From positions 37,273,659 through 37,337,658 of the forward strand of contig NC_085871.1 in the NCBI RefSeq assembly GCF_034702125.1: a DNA stretch of 64,000 nucleotides, written 5' to 3'. The notes beneath the pieces were generated by a model. The model worked only from the letters and a program-made list of their open reading frames with translations, did not search any database and was not told the origin of the DNA. The stretch is from Engraulis encrasicolus (Eukaryota; Chordata; Actinopteri; Clupeiformes; Engraulidae). A program made the translations under genes and the position numbers. Shown one piece after another: positions 1 to 12,460 of the stretch (positions are counted from its first letter, which is position 1; the number at the start of each line of letters is the position of its first letter).

Positions 1-481
1 TCTGGGTGCTTACAACACAACTTTGCGATTCAATACCCTTTATCGTTTTAATTTTTTGTTGCGTTATTCAAAGTAAAGTAAAGCTTTCTTTTATTTATTT
101 CCATTCAGAAAAACATGTTATACAACATCAGGGAAGCGCACACAGAGTAGTACGCGTGGTCCTAAAGCCGGTTGTGTTGTTGTCCAAGCAGTGCGCGTGT
201 TGCTACTTGTGACCAAATGCTTCAGTGTCGATCATTGTCCAGATTTTTTGACACAATGGAAAAAGTTTTATTGGAGCAAGGTTAATTCCCGTCAAAGCAT
301 CAGGTTTTCGTACACTTACAATCCTATCGCTACCCAGCTGTTAAGCTAATCGACAGCGTTTCCCGATTTGGAGATTCCCGATTTGGAGCAGTGGGTCTTA
401 ACCACTTCAACGAGAGGGTTTTTACCCCGAAGGACAATAATAAACCCCAAAACATCCTTAAAGGACTAATCGAGTGGAGTA
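1..481 (+). promoter_or_regulatory. cry1: cry1 5' flank and probable 5' UTR
   Basis: This stretch lies immediately before the cry1 start codon and should contain the 5' UTR and part of the proximal promoter. I see no TATA box at a convincing distance and no CACGTG E-box. The only structure is a 15-bp tandem duplication at 361-390. The transcription start cannot be placed, and more promoter may lie outside the window. Confidence 0.5.
361..390. repeat. 15-bp tandem duplication upstream of cry1
   Basis: Two adjacent copies of TCCCGATTTGGAG followed by AT or CA occupy 361-375 and 376-390. They lie about 90 bp before the start codon, probably within the 5' UTR. Confidence 0.8.
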
Positions 482-639
482 ATGGTCGTAAACACGATCC
501 ACTGGTTCAGGAAGGGCTTGCGGCTCCACGACAATCCTTCGCTCAGGGAATCCATTCAAGGAGCGGACAGCGTCCGCTGTGTCTACATCCTCGACCCGTG
601 GTTTGCAGGATCGTCCAACGTTGGCATCAGCAGGTGGAG
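482..639 (+). CDS. cry1: cry1 coding exon 1
   Basis: Encodes residues 1-52 plus two bases of Arg53, starting [20 protein letters not shown], the N-terminal antenna-domain strand of cryptochromes. Donor AG|GTATGT. The open frame continues into the intron, but homology stops exactly at the donor. Confidence 0.95.
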
Positions 640-3600
640 GTATGTACACAATGCCTTGGTCATATGGTGTCTCAGAGTTAATCATGAAGCAATTGAAATG
701 TCTTCAGGTGTGATATATTCGGTTACAGCTATGCTTTGGTATGGTGCGTCGACTTGAGCGTACTGTATTTGGATGTGCGCATAATTAAGATGCATTGATC
801 GCTAGTGGCAAAGTAATACAGTTATGACTATTTCAGATGGCTTGGTCATATGGTAACTCACTGAGAGTTTATCAGGAAGCACTTAAAACGTCTTTTGTCA
901 TGATATTTCACAGCATCTATGCTTTGGTTTCGTGCGTTCATTTGTGCGTAATTGAATGCGCGTATGAATTAGATGTGCAGAATCAGGTGCGTTGGTCACT
1001 GTTGTGAAAGTATTACTCTAACATAACTTCAGAACAAGCATATTGCACAAGATAATCAGCACAATCAGCATTTTGCAATGTGATTACCTGTGGTCCCTGA
1101 ATGTTTTCAAGGGCATTGTGTTTTGGCAGTGCAAGGGCATTGTATGCCATTACAATCTGGAATGCTGTATGTTTAATTCTGAATATGCTGTGAAATACAC
1201 CGGTACTCTCCTCCTGCGTCACCATCTTTTGTTGTTTAAACAAGTGCAGTAGGGCATGATTGTGTGGTTGGTTGTATTTGTTTAACCTGGCTCTCGCCAG
1301 ATGAATGTGGTTCTGCCCTGTTCAGTAGGGATGCCACAAGAGCCGGGTTAGTAATTTGCTAGGCACGCACTGAATCAGTGTGTGCATACTGTTTTCCCAT
1401 TTAGTGAAGTTAGGGAAAAGTGCAGGAAACTGAGGCCAATGGATTGAAACAAGTAGTATAGCTTGAAGGGAGCTCAAAGGCACTATAGAACAACTTCACC
1501 ATATAGAGTTTTTCTCCCACCTCAAATGGTTCAACTGCTTGAGGGGAAAAAAAGCTCTGCAGTAACTTTGATGACTTCTAGTGGCCAAAGAATGTAGATG
1601 GAGAGTGACATGGTGACATGGAGAGTGGCCCCTGGTTGCCACAGAGCCTCCAAGGCGTGATCAAAAGTAGGCCTACAGCGGTGGCAGGAAGAGAGAGGGT
1701 GGACTGAGGGTCTCTGTCATAGAGTGAAACACTTTGTGACTGACTGTGAAAAGTAATCATCAAAAATTTAGTTTTTACTGTATATAAGAAGAGGCAGTTT
1801 TCTATTTTGAGTACTGAGGACCAGGGTGCAATTTGTCAAAAAAAAAGAAAAGAAACGGTTTTAAAGGTTTTAAAAGTGACGTCAACAGAGTAACATTAAA
1901 CTCAGATTGAAATAATATTATATATATAGAAGAAGTGGACATTTGAAATCCAGAGACACACGCGCACCACAAATCGCACCCAGCTGAAGATGTTATTAGA
2001 GCATCTGTCTGACAGGTCAAGGATGGATTCATGGATCTTGCTGCTTTGAGGTGCAGGCCGGCCTATTATCATTCAATGAATAATCATAAACTGTGGACAT
2101 TAAAAGAGACAACCTTTTTGTTTTGCCTCGTCATGTGACGTAGAAGTACTGTTGTGCATGAGTTTGACAGTACATAGTTGCAAATGAATAACATCACAAA
2201 AATCGCCATAACAGTACTTCTACTTAATACATCTAAGTTATACTTATAACATGGCTGGCTGTGGGTTCAGCCAAATGGAAATGTGTTGCGTTTAAAATGA
2301 CAGTGCACACATTGTTACGCAATGAAATGACTCGTAATTATAGTGAGATATTGTAATTATACAGTTACTGTAATTATGTAGCTTACCTATTGCAGCCCAC
2401 AGAGCTTTATTTATATAACAAATGGCATGGGTTTTCCGAAGTAATTTATGTCTAAAACCCTCTGAATTGAGACTTAAACCTCTTAGATGGAGTCATTAAA
2501 TTACACTGAGCATTCTTGACTCGCGTCAGAGTGTAGGCCTAAACAAGAAGATGCAAAAGTACCCGAGTAAGCCCATAATAACTTTGCCACGATACGGTCC
2601 GTTGACATGGCAACACATTAGAAGTGGAAACGGCAACAGTCTAGGCCTATTTACACAAATGTACTAATTATGCCACATGTGTTTTTAATAAGCTACACTT
2701 CCAGACATAACATTGGCTAACATCAGCATCTTTGAAACCCAAACATTGTCAGATTTGGTCTTGACATGAACTTGATCTTGATTGTCTGTCTTTAGACTTG
2801 GACTTCTGTTTACTGTAGCATGTTAAGCAATTGCATTTTGTTTTGCTTTTATTTATCTATGTGGCGGATACCCACAGCAACATCACATAAACCATACCCC
2901 ATATGGAATGGGGTGCATAGTAGTGAGATACGTCATATATCTGCTACTTCACTCACCAGAATTTGCTTTCACTGGGAAGAATCTACGGAAAGGCTTGAAT
3001 AAAACATTGGTTTAGTAGAAAGCAGTAGGCCAAGTGAACGCCTCTGAGTCCTCCTGTGTCAATTATTGTATCTCCCGACAAAAATAATTTCCAATGTTTA
3101 ATTGTAATGTTTAATTTCTAGTATTTGGACTGTTGAATAAACCCAACCCTGACTATTGTGATACTAAGCATGTGCCTGTAATGATGTGAAGAACTGATTT
3201 ATCTCTGAATGCTCCTGTCCTGCTCATCTCAGAGATGTATCTCCGAATGCGCTCGCTTGTTTGCCACTGTACCAGCTGTAGCGAGGTGGTTTCTATGCTA
3301 TTGTAATTCTTAGCCTGATCTGATGCCTCCCACCACTTAATTTATGATGTGCTGTGTTAAGACTCATGAGACCTCTATGTTCAACCAAGCGGGGGATTAC
3401 CATGCTGTATATATTTTACTGGGGATACCGGTTTTGTCTGCCTTGTCTGTCAAAACTTTCAGAGGTCAGAATGTTTTGAATGGTGAGCTTAGAAACTGTA
3501 GAGGTTAGAAACGTAATTGTTCGCATGCCTGAGGTACTGTTGGTCAACTTCTACTTCAACTTCAACTTTTCAACTTTATTGTTCCCAGAAGGGGCGATTA

Positions 3601-6600
3601 GGTGTGCAGCAAGTCATAAGCACATGGGTCAAAGACGAAACAGGGTTTTCAGGACTCCAAAAAATAAAACTGTTCCCTGACACCGTTCTTCAACTTTTTT
3701 GGGTACATTGGAGTGTAGAGTGATTAAGTTTATTATTTTCTGTTCAGAAAATAGTAAGGAACATGCATTTTTACCCCATTTTTACCCATAAAATGTCATT
3801 CAGTGTAATACGGTGTTAAACAGTTGATGATGCAAAAAACATATAGATGACGTTAAAAAACTGAAATAAGCTACATAACATAGTAAAGGGCTATATTTAA
3901 GGTCTTCATCAAACCTAAAAAAATCTAGTAAAAGGCATTTGCAAATAGTTTTTGCAGTGTTTGTAGTCTTTCACCGAGTGCATTTCACCCATTTGGCTTT
4001 AAGAAGTTTTTCTACGGAAGAGAAAATCAGTTTAAAATACACAATTATTCATATTTTTGTATGCCCCCGCATGTGTTGTGTGAAACAAAAAAGTTTCGTA
4101 AGAATTTGACTTTATTTTCACATAAAAATGTGCATTTCACTGAATGACCACAACTATTACACTGAATGATGCCTTGGCAAAAAAGCCTATATAAACAGCT
4201 ACTTTTCATTGCTATCATATTGTTACCATCATACTACAGTACTCAACGTCCTGAATGAGTGACAACAGAAATAGATGTTGTCAAATAATTGGTATTTTAC
4301 TTAATATTGGGGCATTAAAACGTGTTTTGAAGAACTTCAAAGATCACAAGCTTAGAGGTAGGCTACAACTTAGGCCTAAAACAATAAAAAAGAAAATGTT
4401 GTCTGTTAACCTGCATATTTCGCGGATCTCGATTAGGGTGTTCTGATAATTCATGTACAACTTCCAAAATCCCAGAATCTACCCAGTAATATGGTTGCTA
4501 TATGGTAATAACAAGGTTGTAATGGAAATAACAATAAAAGTCATAATTTCAAGTAGTATCATCATATTATTGTATCTTATAGTAATATTGCAACTTATAT
4601 TGCCGTTTTGATTCTTAATATACAACTATGAACTGATTACACTGAATGAAATGGCCCTTACACTGCATGTCACTGAATGACATCTCTTACACTGAAGGAC
4701 GACCAAATACTTTTCACCTTATTTTTACCTTTTTACAAGCACACAGTTAGTCACCTACATGAAACAATGACTTTGACCCACAATGTTTACTATGTCTATT
4801 TAGAAAATATGCTTGTTTGGATGAATATCTGAGTATAAAAGTATTTTTGACATTTCACTGAATGACATCTGTTTTTGTGGACGTTGCTACCACAAGATAA
4901 AAATACAGTTTCGACTATTGAAGAACAAGACTCCCTTTTCATCATCACTTAAGGGGTCCCTAGGAGTCCTTTTGATGAAGTCACAAATTGTTGTGTGACT
5001 ATCACTTTTTATTTTGATTTAAAAGCACCATGTTGATCTTATTACACTGAATGATATCTAAGGAATTGAAAATCCGGACAAAAGTCCCAAGATTATTTGA
5101 GTATCAAAACAAAATGGTAATGAAACGTGCTTTTAATACAATAACAAGAACACTTCTAGAATTATGCCCAGAGAGTGAAAAAAGAATTTTGTTCGTCATT
5201 TTGCACAATTATTCAAGGATGTATTCATGATTTTTAAGTTCGGACCATTACACTGAATGACATTTTTGCACTTTATGAGATTATTTCACACATACATTGA
5301 CAATTATTTTTCTTTAAATGTTACTGAAATGAGACACCAGACTATGCTGTTTATCAGCATAACATTCAAAATTCATTAATTTACTTTTTTGAGTGCGGAA
5401 CAAAAAAAATGCACGTCTCGTCTTCGACCCACATTTAGACAGCAAGAACATATACCAGAGGACAGACATAAAGTGCAGTGGTCAATAAAAGGTTAAAATG
5501 ACCATAAATATGGTTATAAAAAGATCAGGTCAGGGTGGAAGTGTTGTCTCTCTGCCTCTGTGTCACCTCTCTTGAGGTTATGTAATGTGGAGTAGGTGTG
5601 CGCCATGGCTCTACTCTCAGCATCATGAGTGCAGACCCCCCCCAATTAAGTAGTCTTCTGCCTTGCTGGGATGTACACTGTTGTATAGTGAGTGTTTGGA
5701 ATAACCTAGCTAGCCAGCACTTCATTTGGGGAGACCGCCAACAGACACTGTAAATGGTTTGTTGAAATTCACTTTTCACTGTGTTTATTGTGTTGTGAGT
5801 CATCATCTGAACTAGACAGTTTCCCTGTCTGCAGTTATCTACAGAAGGTTCACTAATCGTTTCTGCACACAAATGTAATCTGTGAAATCCACAGAACCAA
5901 ACTGTGAAAGTTCCGTGCACTGACCTTACTTGTGAGAGTCAGATTTTGTAAGCAAGTAAATATTTTGAACAGCTGTGGGAAACTCAAGGGGTGTCTGAGA
6001 GCCTGTGAATGTTTGTAGTGTGTGAGGTCAGGATGTCTTCACCTGTCCCCCATTAGTGGCGTGCATTAGATGGTTTAGTTATGACCGTAATCATAATCCT
6101 CTCCCAGTGTGTCCCCCAGCACTTCACTGTTCAGGTACCTTGGCAACAGAGGCCCACTGTACCACCTCCACTAGGTCCTAATTTTGCTTTCCCAATGTAG
6201 TTTATCGAGTTGATTTACAAAAATTGTACAAGATGTTTACTTTATATTGTTATTAACTGTTATTATTATCTACTACACAAAATGGCCCATCGTGGTGGTT
6301 ACGTGTCTCAGATACCAACTAAGCTTAGCTTAACCCCCTAGCTACATTGACTAACACGCTTTCTGCGCCAAACACTTCTCTCCTGTCTTGTCAGTCACAT
6401 GGAGGTTTCCTTTCTCCAACTGAAAGGTTGTGTTGAAGAGGTCATTCTCACCTCAGTTCCTCCATCTTGTGGTAATAGAATACTTTGTAGAATAGAATAG
6501 AATAGAATACAACAGAATAGAATAGAATAGAATAGAATACAACAGAATAGAATGCCTTTTTTGGTTACTATTCACATTAACGTTTTACACGATACACATT

Positions 6601-9600
6601 CACAATGGGATTGAAAGCACTCACTTCAGTGCAGACATTAAATGGATATTCGGTCGGGGCCATTACTGTCAAGAAACACAAGACAAGGAATTCAACATGC
6701 AATTTCTTTATTGAATAGTTATGAATTAGATTTGGCGGTATGGCTATGTTCAGAGGAGTCTCCTGGAATTCCATGAGCACCATGGAAAGGAAGGATTCAG
6801 GGGACAGCAGCGGCGTAAGGGAATACTCACCCAATTAAGATTAGAAGAGCAAACAATTCCTCCATGAACAGAGCAGGCATGACATGGAGTAGCCCATGCC
6901 TTGTCCTACATGACAAGGTGGAGTTGGGGAGGTGGTGGGTTGCAAAGAAGCGAGAAGCCAGAGTTGGAACAGCAGGCAGTTGAAACAGTTGAGAGACTTG
7001 TCTTCAGTCAAATACGAAGAATAGCTCATTTAAATATTGTCTCATTTGTTAAAGTGATTAATTAACTAAAAGTTACACAGTCCTTCTTTAAGGTTTCTGA
7101 GATGTGTGGAAGTGGTCAGTTCAATGTTGACATGCCATGGTCTTTGTTAGCGTTCATTAATTCATACTTGTCTGCATGCAGGCTTAGGTGGACGCTATGT
7201 TTCTGTGTTAAGACCAGCCGTAGCCTAAATACGTCTTAAGCTTCATGTGCTGTTTCACTGCGTTCAGCAGAGCAGGGGACATCTCCTGCTCGGCAGAGCC
7301 TGGTATTGCAGGTTTTCCCACCGAGTTTTTGCAGAATTTTGCAGCCACAATACCTCTTGCTGTTTCACTGCGTTCTGCAAAGCAGGGAACATCTCATGCC
7401 TTCCAGGCCAGAGCTCGATGTTCCAGGTTTTTCCACTGAATGTCGGGCCTTGAAAACAGAGGTTTCGCAGACGCCACTCCCAGCCCAGCCAGGTCATGCC
7501 CTGGGATGGGGATGTGCTCTGAACGGGTGTCTGTTTTTTCCTACGTCCTTGTCCAAGAGCTGATGTCAGTGTCTGTTTGGCTACTGGAGAATAGGAGGAG
7601 TGGGTGGACCACCGTCATCATCATCTGTCTTAACTTTCTCTGTAGCCAACTTCAAAGCTTTTCTGTCTGGTTTCGACTAGTAGGGAGAGGGTGTTCAATT
7701 TTATCCATGTTTGTGTTGTGGACCTAGGACATACTGAGCTTTTGACAGAAACTGCATTTCCCATCATCATCATTTACTGCCAACTCCAAAGCTTTTCCAC
7801 CTGGTTCGGGAGAGTTTGTCCTTTTTTATTATCTCTGTGGTTGTGTCGTGGATGGAGAATACTTTGAGCTTTTGAGTTGTTTAAACACAAACAGCATTTA
7901 TTTGGTACAGTCAGCTTCGTCTACTTCCGTTGGTGGAGAATTGAAGCGCTTTTGAACGTTCACAACTAGAGCAACAACTAGAGCAACTAGATGATGAATG
8001 ACGTGTTGTAGACTAACAAATGGTTTGTTTTACCTGGGGAGGGAGAGGGAGAGAGAAAGAAGGACTGGAAGTTCATGCCATCCCTGTCTTAGACTGTGAT
8101 AAGCAGCATCCGTTCTTGTCTCACATGTATTTTTTTAAAGGGAAAATGGTCTTTGATCTATAAACATTCAGAGACAGACATTCAATTAGAGAGTGATGTG
8201 ATTCAATCATCATCATTGTTGTTTCGTGTTTGAGTTCTGGAAATTATTTTCATCTTAGTCTCCTATAGGCTGTAATGATTGAATTGATAACACACAATTT
8301 CATACACAATGTAGTTGCTTTGACAGTTTCACGATTGTTTGGAATTTTGACTTGAAATGATTCCTTTCAGTATTTACAAATGGCATTCAAACTACTGCCT
8401 CCCTCCCATTATATCAGACCAAAAAAAGCTATTTAATCTGGCCATTATCATCACTTAGTAGTAGTACCACTCACAGGCAAATTGCCTCCCGTCATACAGA
8501 GAGGTCACAAGAGACTGTATTTAATTCCATTAGTGTGCAGTGATATTACAGTGTTTGGTCTGGAAAGTAAAGCACTGTACCTGTTGTCCTTATATGGCAC
8601 TAAGGGATGCAATAATTTTTTTTATGGAAGCATTGCAGGTGCCAATTTTGTGCCAAGATCTGGTCGGTCGTATTTCTCATTTTTTTCAGACATTGGGCTT
8701 TTTCACCTCTAGTAGCTGAAAACGGTAATTGACACCCTCAATACTTAAAGTGTGGTTACTGTGTACACTGGTAACTGTTACACCCCTTTCAGTGTGTCAG
8801 TGACTTTTTTAATTTTTGCTCTATTCTTCTGTCTCTTACTACGACGCGCAGTGCTGATGCAAATGTATTCATTTATTTATTTGCACATGGGGAATGCCTC
8901 TTGAGAAGTAGCATCTCATTTTCATTAGGGTTCCCGGCGTAAATAAAGACAGGTTTTAAGATACATCTTACAAAGTGCCTTCTACTGTAAGTTTTCTTGT
9001 CTTTGTGATCAGTCTTTCCAACGATTCTTGATTTGAACAGTCCGTACAGGCTGAAGTAGACCAGTGTTTCCCTGTGGTCGGCAGGCTGTATGTGGGCTAC
9101 CGTGACGTGACGTCAGTGTGCTGCGTACTGTACTGAATGCCTGATGGAGGCGTAATGGATGGTGGTGAGAGGGCAGGCAAAGGGAACAAGAGGGGGAGTG
9201 GATGGCCTTAGGACCAGTCACACTGACACCCACGCACTCACAGAATTGAAATGAATTTTGTTGTTTGGTGTTTGTCAGCCTGTGTAGACTGCTCCAGGGC
9301 CTGATTGGTCTGTCCCCTTAAAAGTCTCTCCGGGTTGGTTTGCTTTTTTATTTCTCCACAGTTTTCAATGAGTCATAAAAGGGGGGCGGTATGTACAACA
9401 TTGAACATTTTTTTTGGCTGTTTGTCCATAATGTAATGACAAGGCGAGGAGGCGTACATGCCACCCACGGTTTAAGTGAGGCACCTTGATGCAGGGGAGA
9501 TGGTTCAGCATGTGACTGTAGGTCGCTTCATACCATTAGAAAACAGAGCGGTCATTACTGTTTCTTTTTCCTCTAAGGTTTTGATGATCGACTCCATTTT

Positions 9601-10712
9601 CATTTATTGCCGTTTTTTTCACTCTTATTCCGTTCCATGTAAAAATGTCAGTTTTGCCCAGGCTATTTAAAAAAGTGGGAAATTACTGCAGACAAATTTG
9701 TTGTCTAGGATTTGTTGCTTTGGAAAAGAGATGCCGGTGTCATAAGCATGTCATTACAGTGTCATAATAGTGTCATGACAGTCATAGAGAAGTCATGAAC
9801 ATTATGTCCATGTCATAAACATTTTATGACTGTTGGCCTTAAGTGACATTTGGTTATGGCAAAGCTGTTTTTGCTAAAACCGAATGTCACTTAAGGCCAA
9901 CAGTCATAACCTGTTCATGACATGGACGTAATGTTTATGACACGTGCATAACTGTGCCATGACACTATGACACTGTAATGACATGCTTATGACAACGGCA
10001 TCAAGTAAAGCGTTACCAAATATTCCATCTGGTGAATTTTTTTTAAATGGTAGCAGCCTTCAGCTCTGACTCATGTAAAAATCAGTTTTGAGTCTGCTAG
10101 TCAGTTGGCTTATCTTAATATCAAAGTAGGTTTTCATAGTCTGAAATGGACAGTATTGCCAAAAGGAATGACAACGCCTACAGAGAACTCATAATTTCAC
10201 AAATTGCACATGAAATGTGATTGTTGTTCAGTCAGCATTAGCAAGCGTCGCATTAAAACTTGATGTCCTGATGTTGGATAAGCCCTTAGCGAAACCAGGT
10301 GCCTGCCAGCTTTTGGCTCATTGACTCTGACGCAGACAGTGACACTGAGAGATGCTGTTCATGTCAGTCTGTGATTATAAATATAAATAATAGTAACTTT
10401 TTTAATGCCGCCTTTCGGAATACCCAAGGTCGTGTTATATGATATGCATATGTATGTACTGTATGTGTGCATGCATGTGAGTGTGTGTGCAGTGTGCACA
10501 GGATGCATATGGGGAAGGGGGTCTGTGAAGCTTCCGTGAAAAGTTTTGCTTTGAGGTGCTTCTTGTACTGGGTTTAAACGGGGGTCACACTGTATGTCAG
10601 GGTGTAGTTTATTCCACAGTGTGGGGGGATACATCTCTAACAATGATGTTTTTTTCCCCCATTTGTTAAGCACTTTGAGTTGCATGCCTTGTATGATACA
10701 GTGCTATACAAA

Positions 10713-10764
<52 letters not shown>

Positions 10765-12385
10765 CCACAAGGTCAGCTATGTAGTTTCAAATGTGCCATT
10801 AACAGTAACTGGGAACACTGATGATGGGCTAGACCCGAAACGTTTGTCCCCTGTCTGTCGGTTTTATTTACTTTTTTCGGCTTTGTTTAATACAGTTTTT
10901 GATTCTGCATTCAGCTCCAGTGTGCGACTCCGTTCTTCCTTTTCAAATGTGCCATTATACATGTGGTCCATGCCATACATCATTGAAGTTCTCTCCTCAT
11001 TTAACCCCTACAGTAGCTACGGGGACTTAGCTCGGAGCGGCACAGTAACTCCCTGTCTGATGTACCAGACAACCGGCTGTTGCACACTGGCTTTACCCTC
11101 TTTCCCAATTCCACTACCACTGTACTGTTGTGGGCCTCCCACATGTCTGTGTAATCAATTTCTGCCGTAACACAAATTGCCCCTTTTTTATGACTTAAAC
11201 TATGTATTTCCACTTTCACCAGTCAGTCAGTATGCTCATTAGGCATTGTAGCTGAAGAGGATGTTGTGTCTAATGACCACATCGGTCTATTACAATTAAT
11301 TCTGAGACCAGTAGAGTGCATAGTTATTTTGATTACTGACCGTTCGTGACATGGTACGTTTTGCTGATATCTGATGATGGGGATGGTCTTATTTACTTGC
11401 ATTTGTTTTTTTCTGCTTGCATCGCAGTCCTATCAACACTGTCACGTGTTTTGAGGTGGTAGAGTTATGGACTTTGGCGTTATGTGGATTGTTTGCAAAC
11501 CATATATTAACACGGTTTCAAAGGTCTTCAAATGTTGGTTTTGTTTCTGGAAAAGTGTGCAGAAATGGTCTGGCATACATTGTTTTGTACTTGAGTGTTT
11601 TTTTAGAGTAACCTTGGAAAGTAGGCCCAATCACAACTTATTATTCAGTTTTAGTTGGCCTTGTCCCCCCCCCCCCCCCCGAGTTGTTTTTCAGATGACA
11701 ATAACCTAGGTTCCACTTCAAGTCAAGTCACATTTATTTTTATAGCCAATTTTATGCCCAGAAAGGCTAAACACAATGTACTCCACAAAAAAATAAATAA
11801 AATAAGGCAAATGTGAGAATTAAGATGAAATATAAAATGGTGAAGACAAAGTTAAAACAACATAGCACCAAGCCAGTGGCTTTTGTGTCTTGTCTTCAGT
11901 CTTGGTTGTGTCTTATGTCATGAAAACGCAGCAGGCCTGCACAGCAGCAGATTTGAGGAAATGCCGGTTGAGAGGGAGTGCTCTGCTCTCCTTTCCTCAC
12001 CCTCATGGCAGACACGATGACGTTGGCGAAATAGAGTAGAAGGCGAAAGTCTACCCTACACCGTACAGTATAGGTTATGCAAGAGTTCGGGGCATCGAGC
12101 CAAGGCAGCATAAAGTGTGTTTCTGGGTCACACCCTTCAGTACTCGCGAGATGAGAGCCCGTGAGATGTTTTTTATGGTGACGTTAACGCATGACGGGCC
12201 TATGAGCAAACTGCTTCCGCATGACCGCCTTTTAACTGCTTTGACTTCTGTGCCACTGGAAGTTTTTTTTCTTCTTCTTGTTGAACTTGGTTGCTGCTTC
12301 TGCTATTGCAGCCGTTGCTCCTGCCCCCACTGCAGGGCTGGGCTGAGACAACCCAAAACAGTCCGGGCATTTTTGGCATAGCCAC

Positions 12386-12460
<75 letters not shown>

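Noticed and set aside
6..212. ORF upstream of cry1
   Set aside because: A 68-residue frame without homology, 270 bp before the cry1 start; expected by chance.
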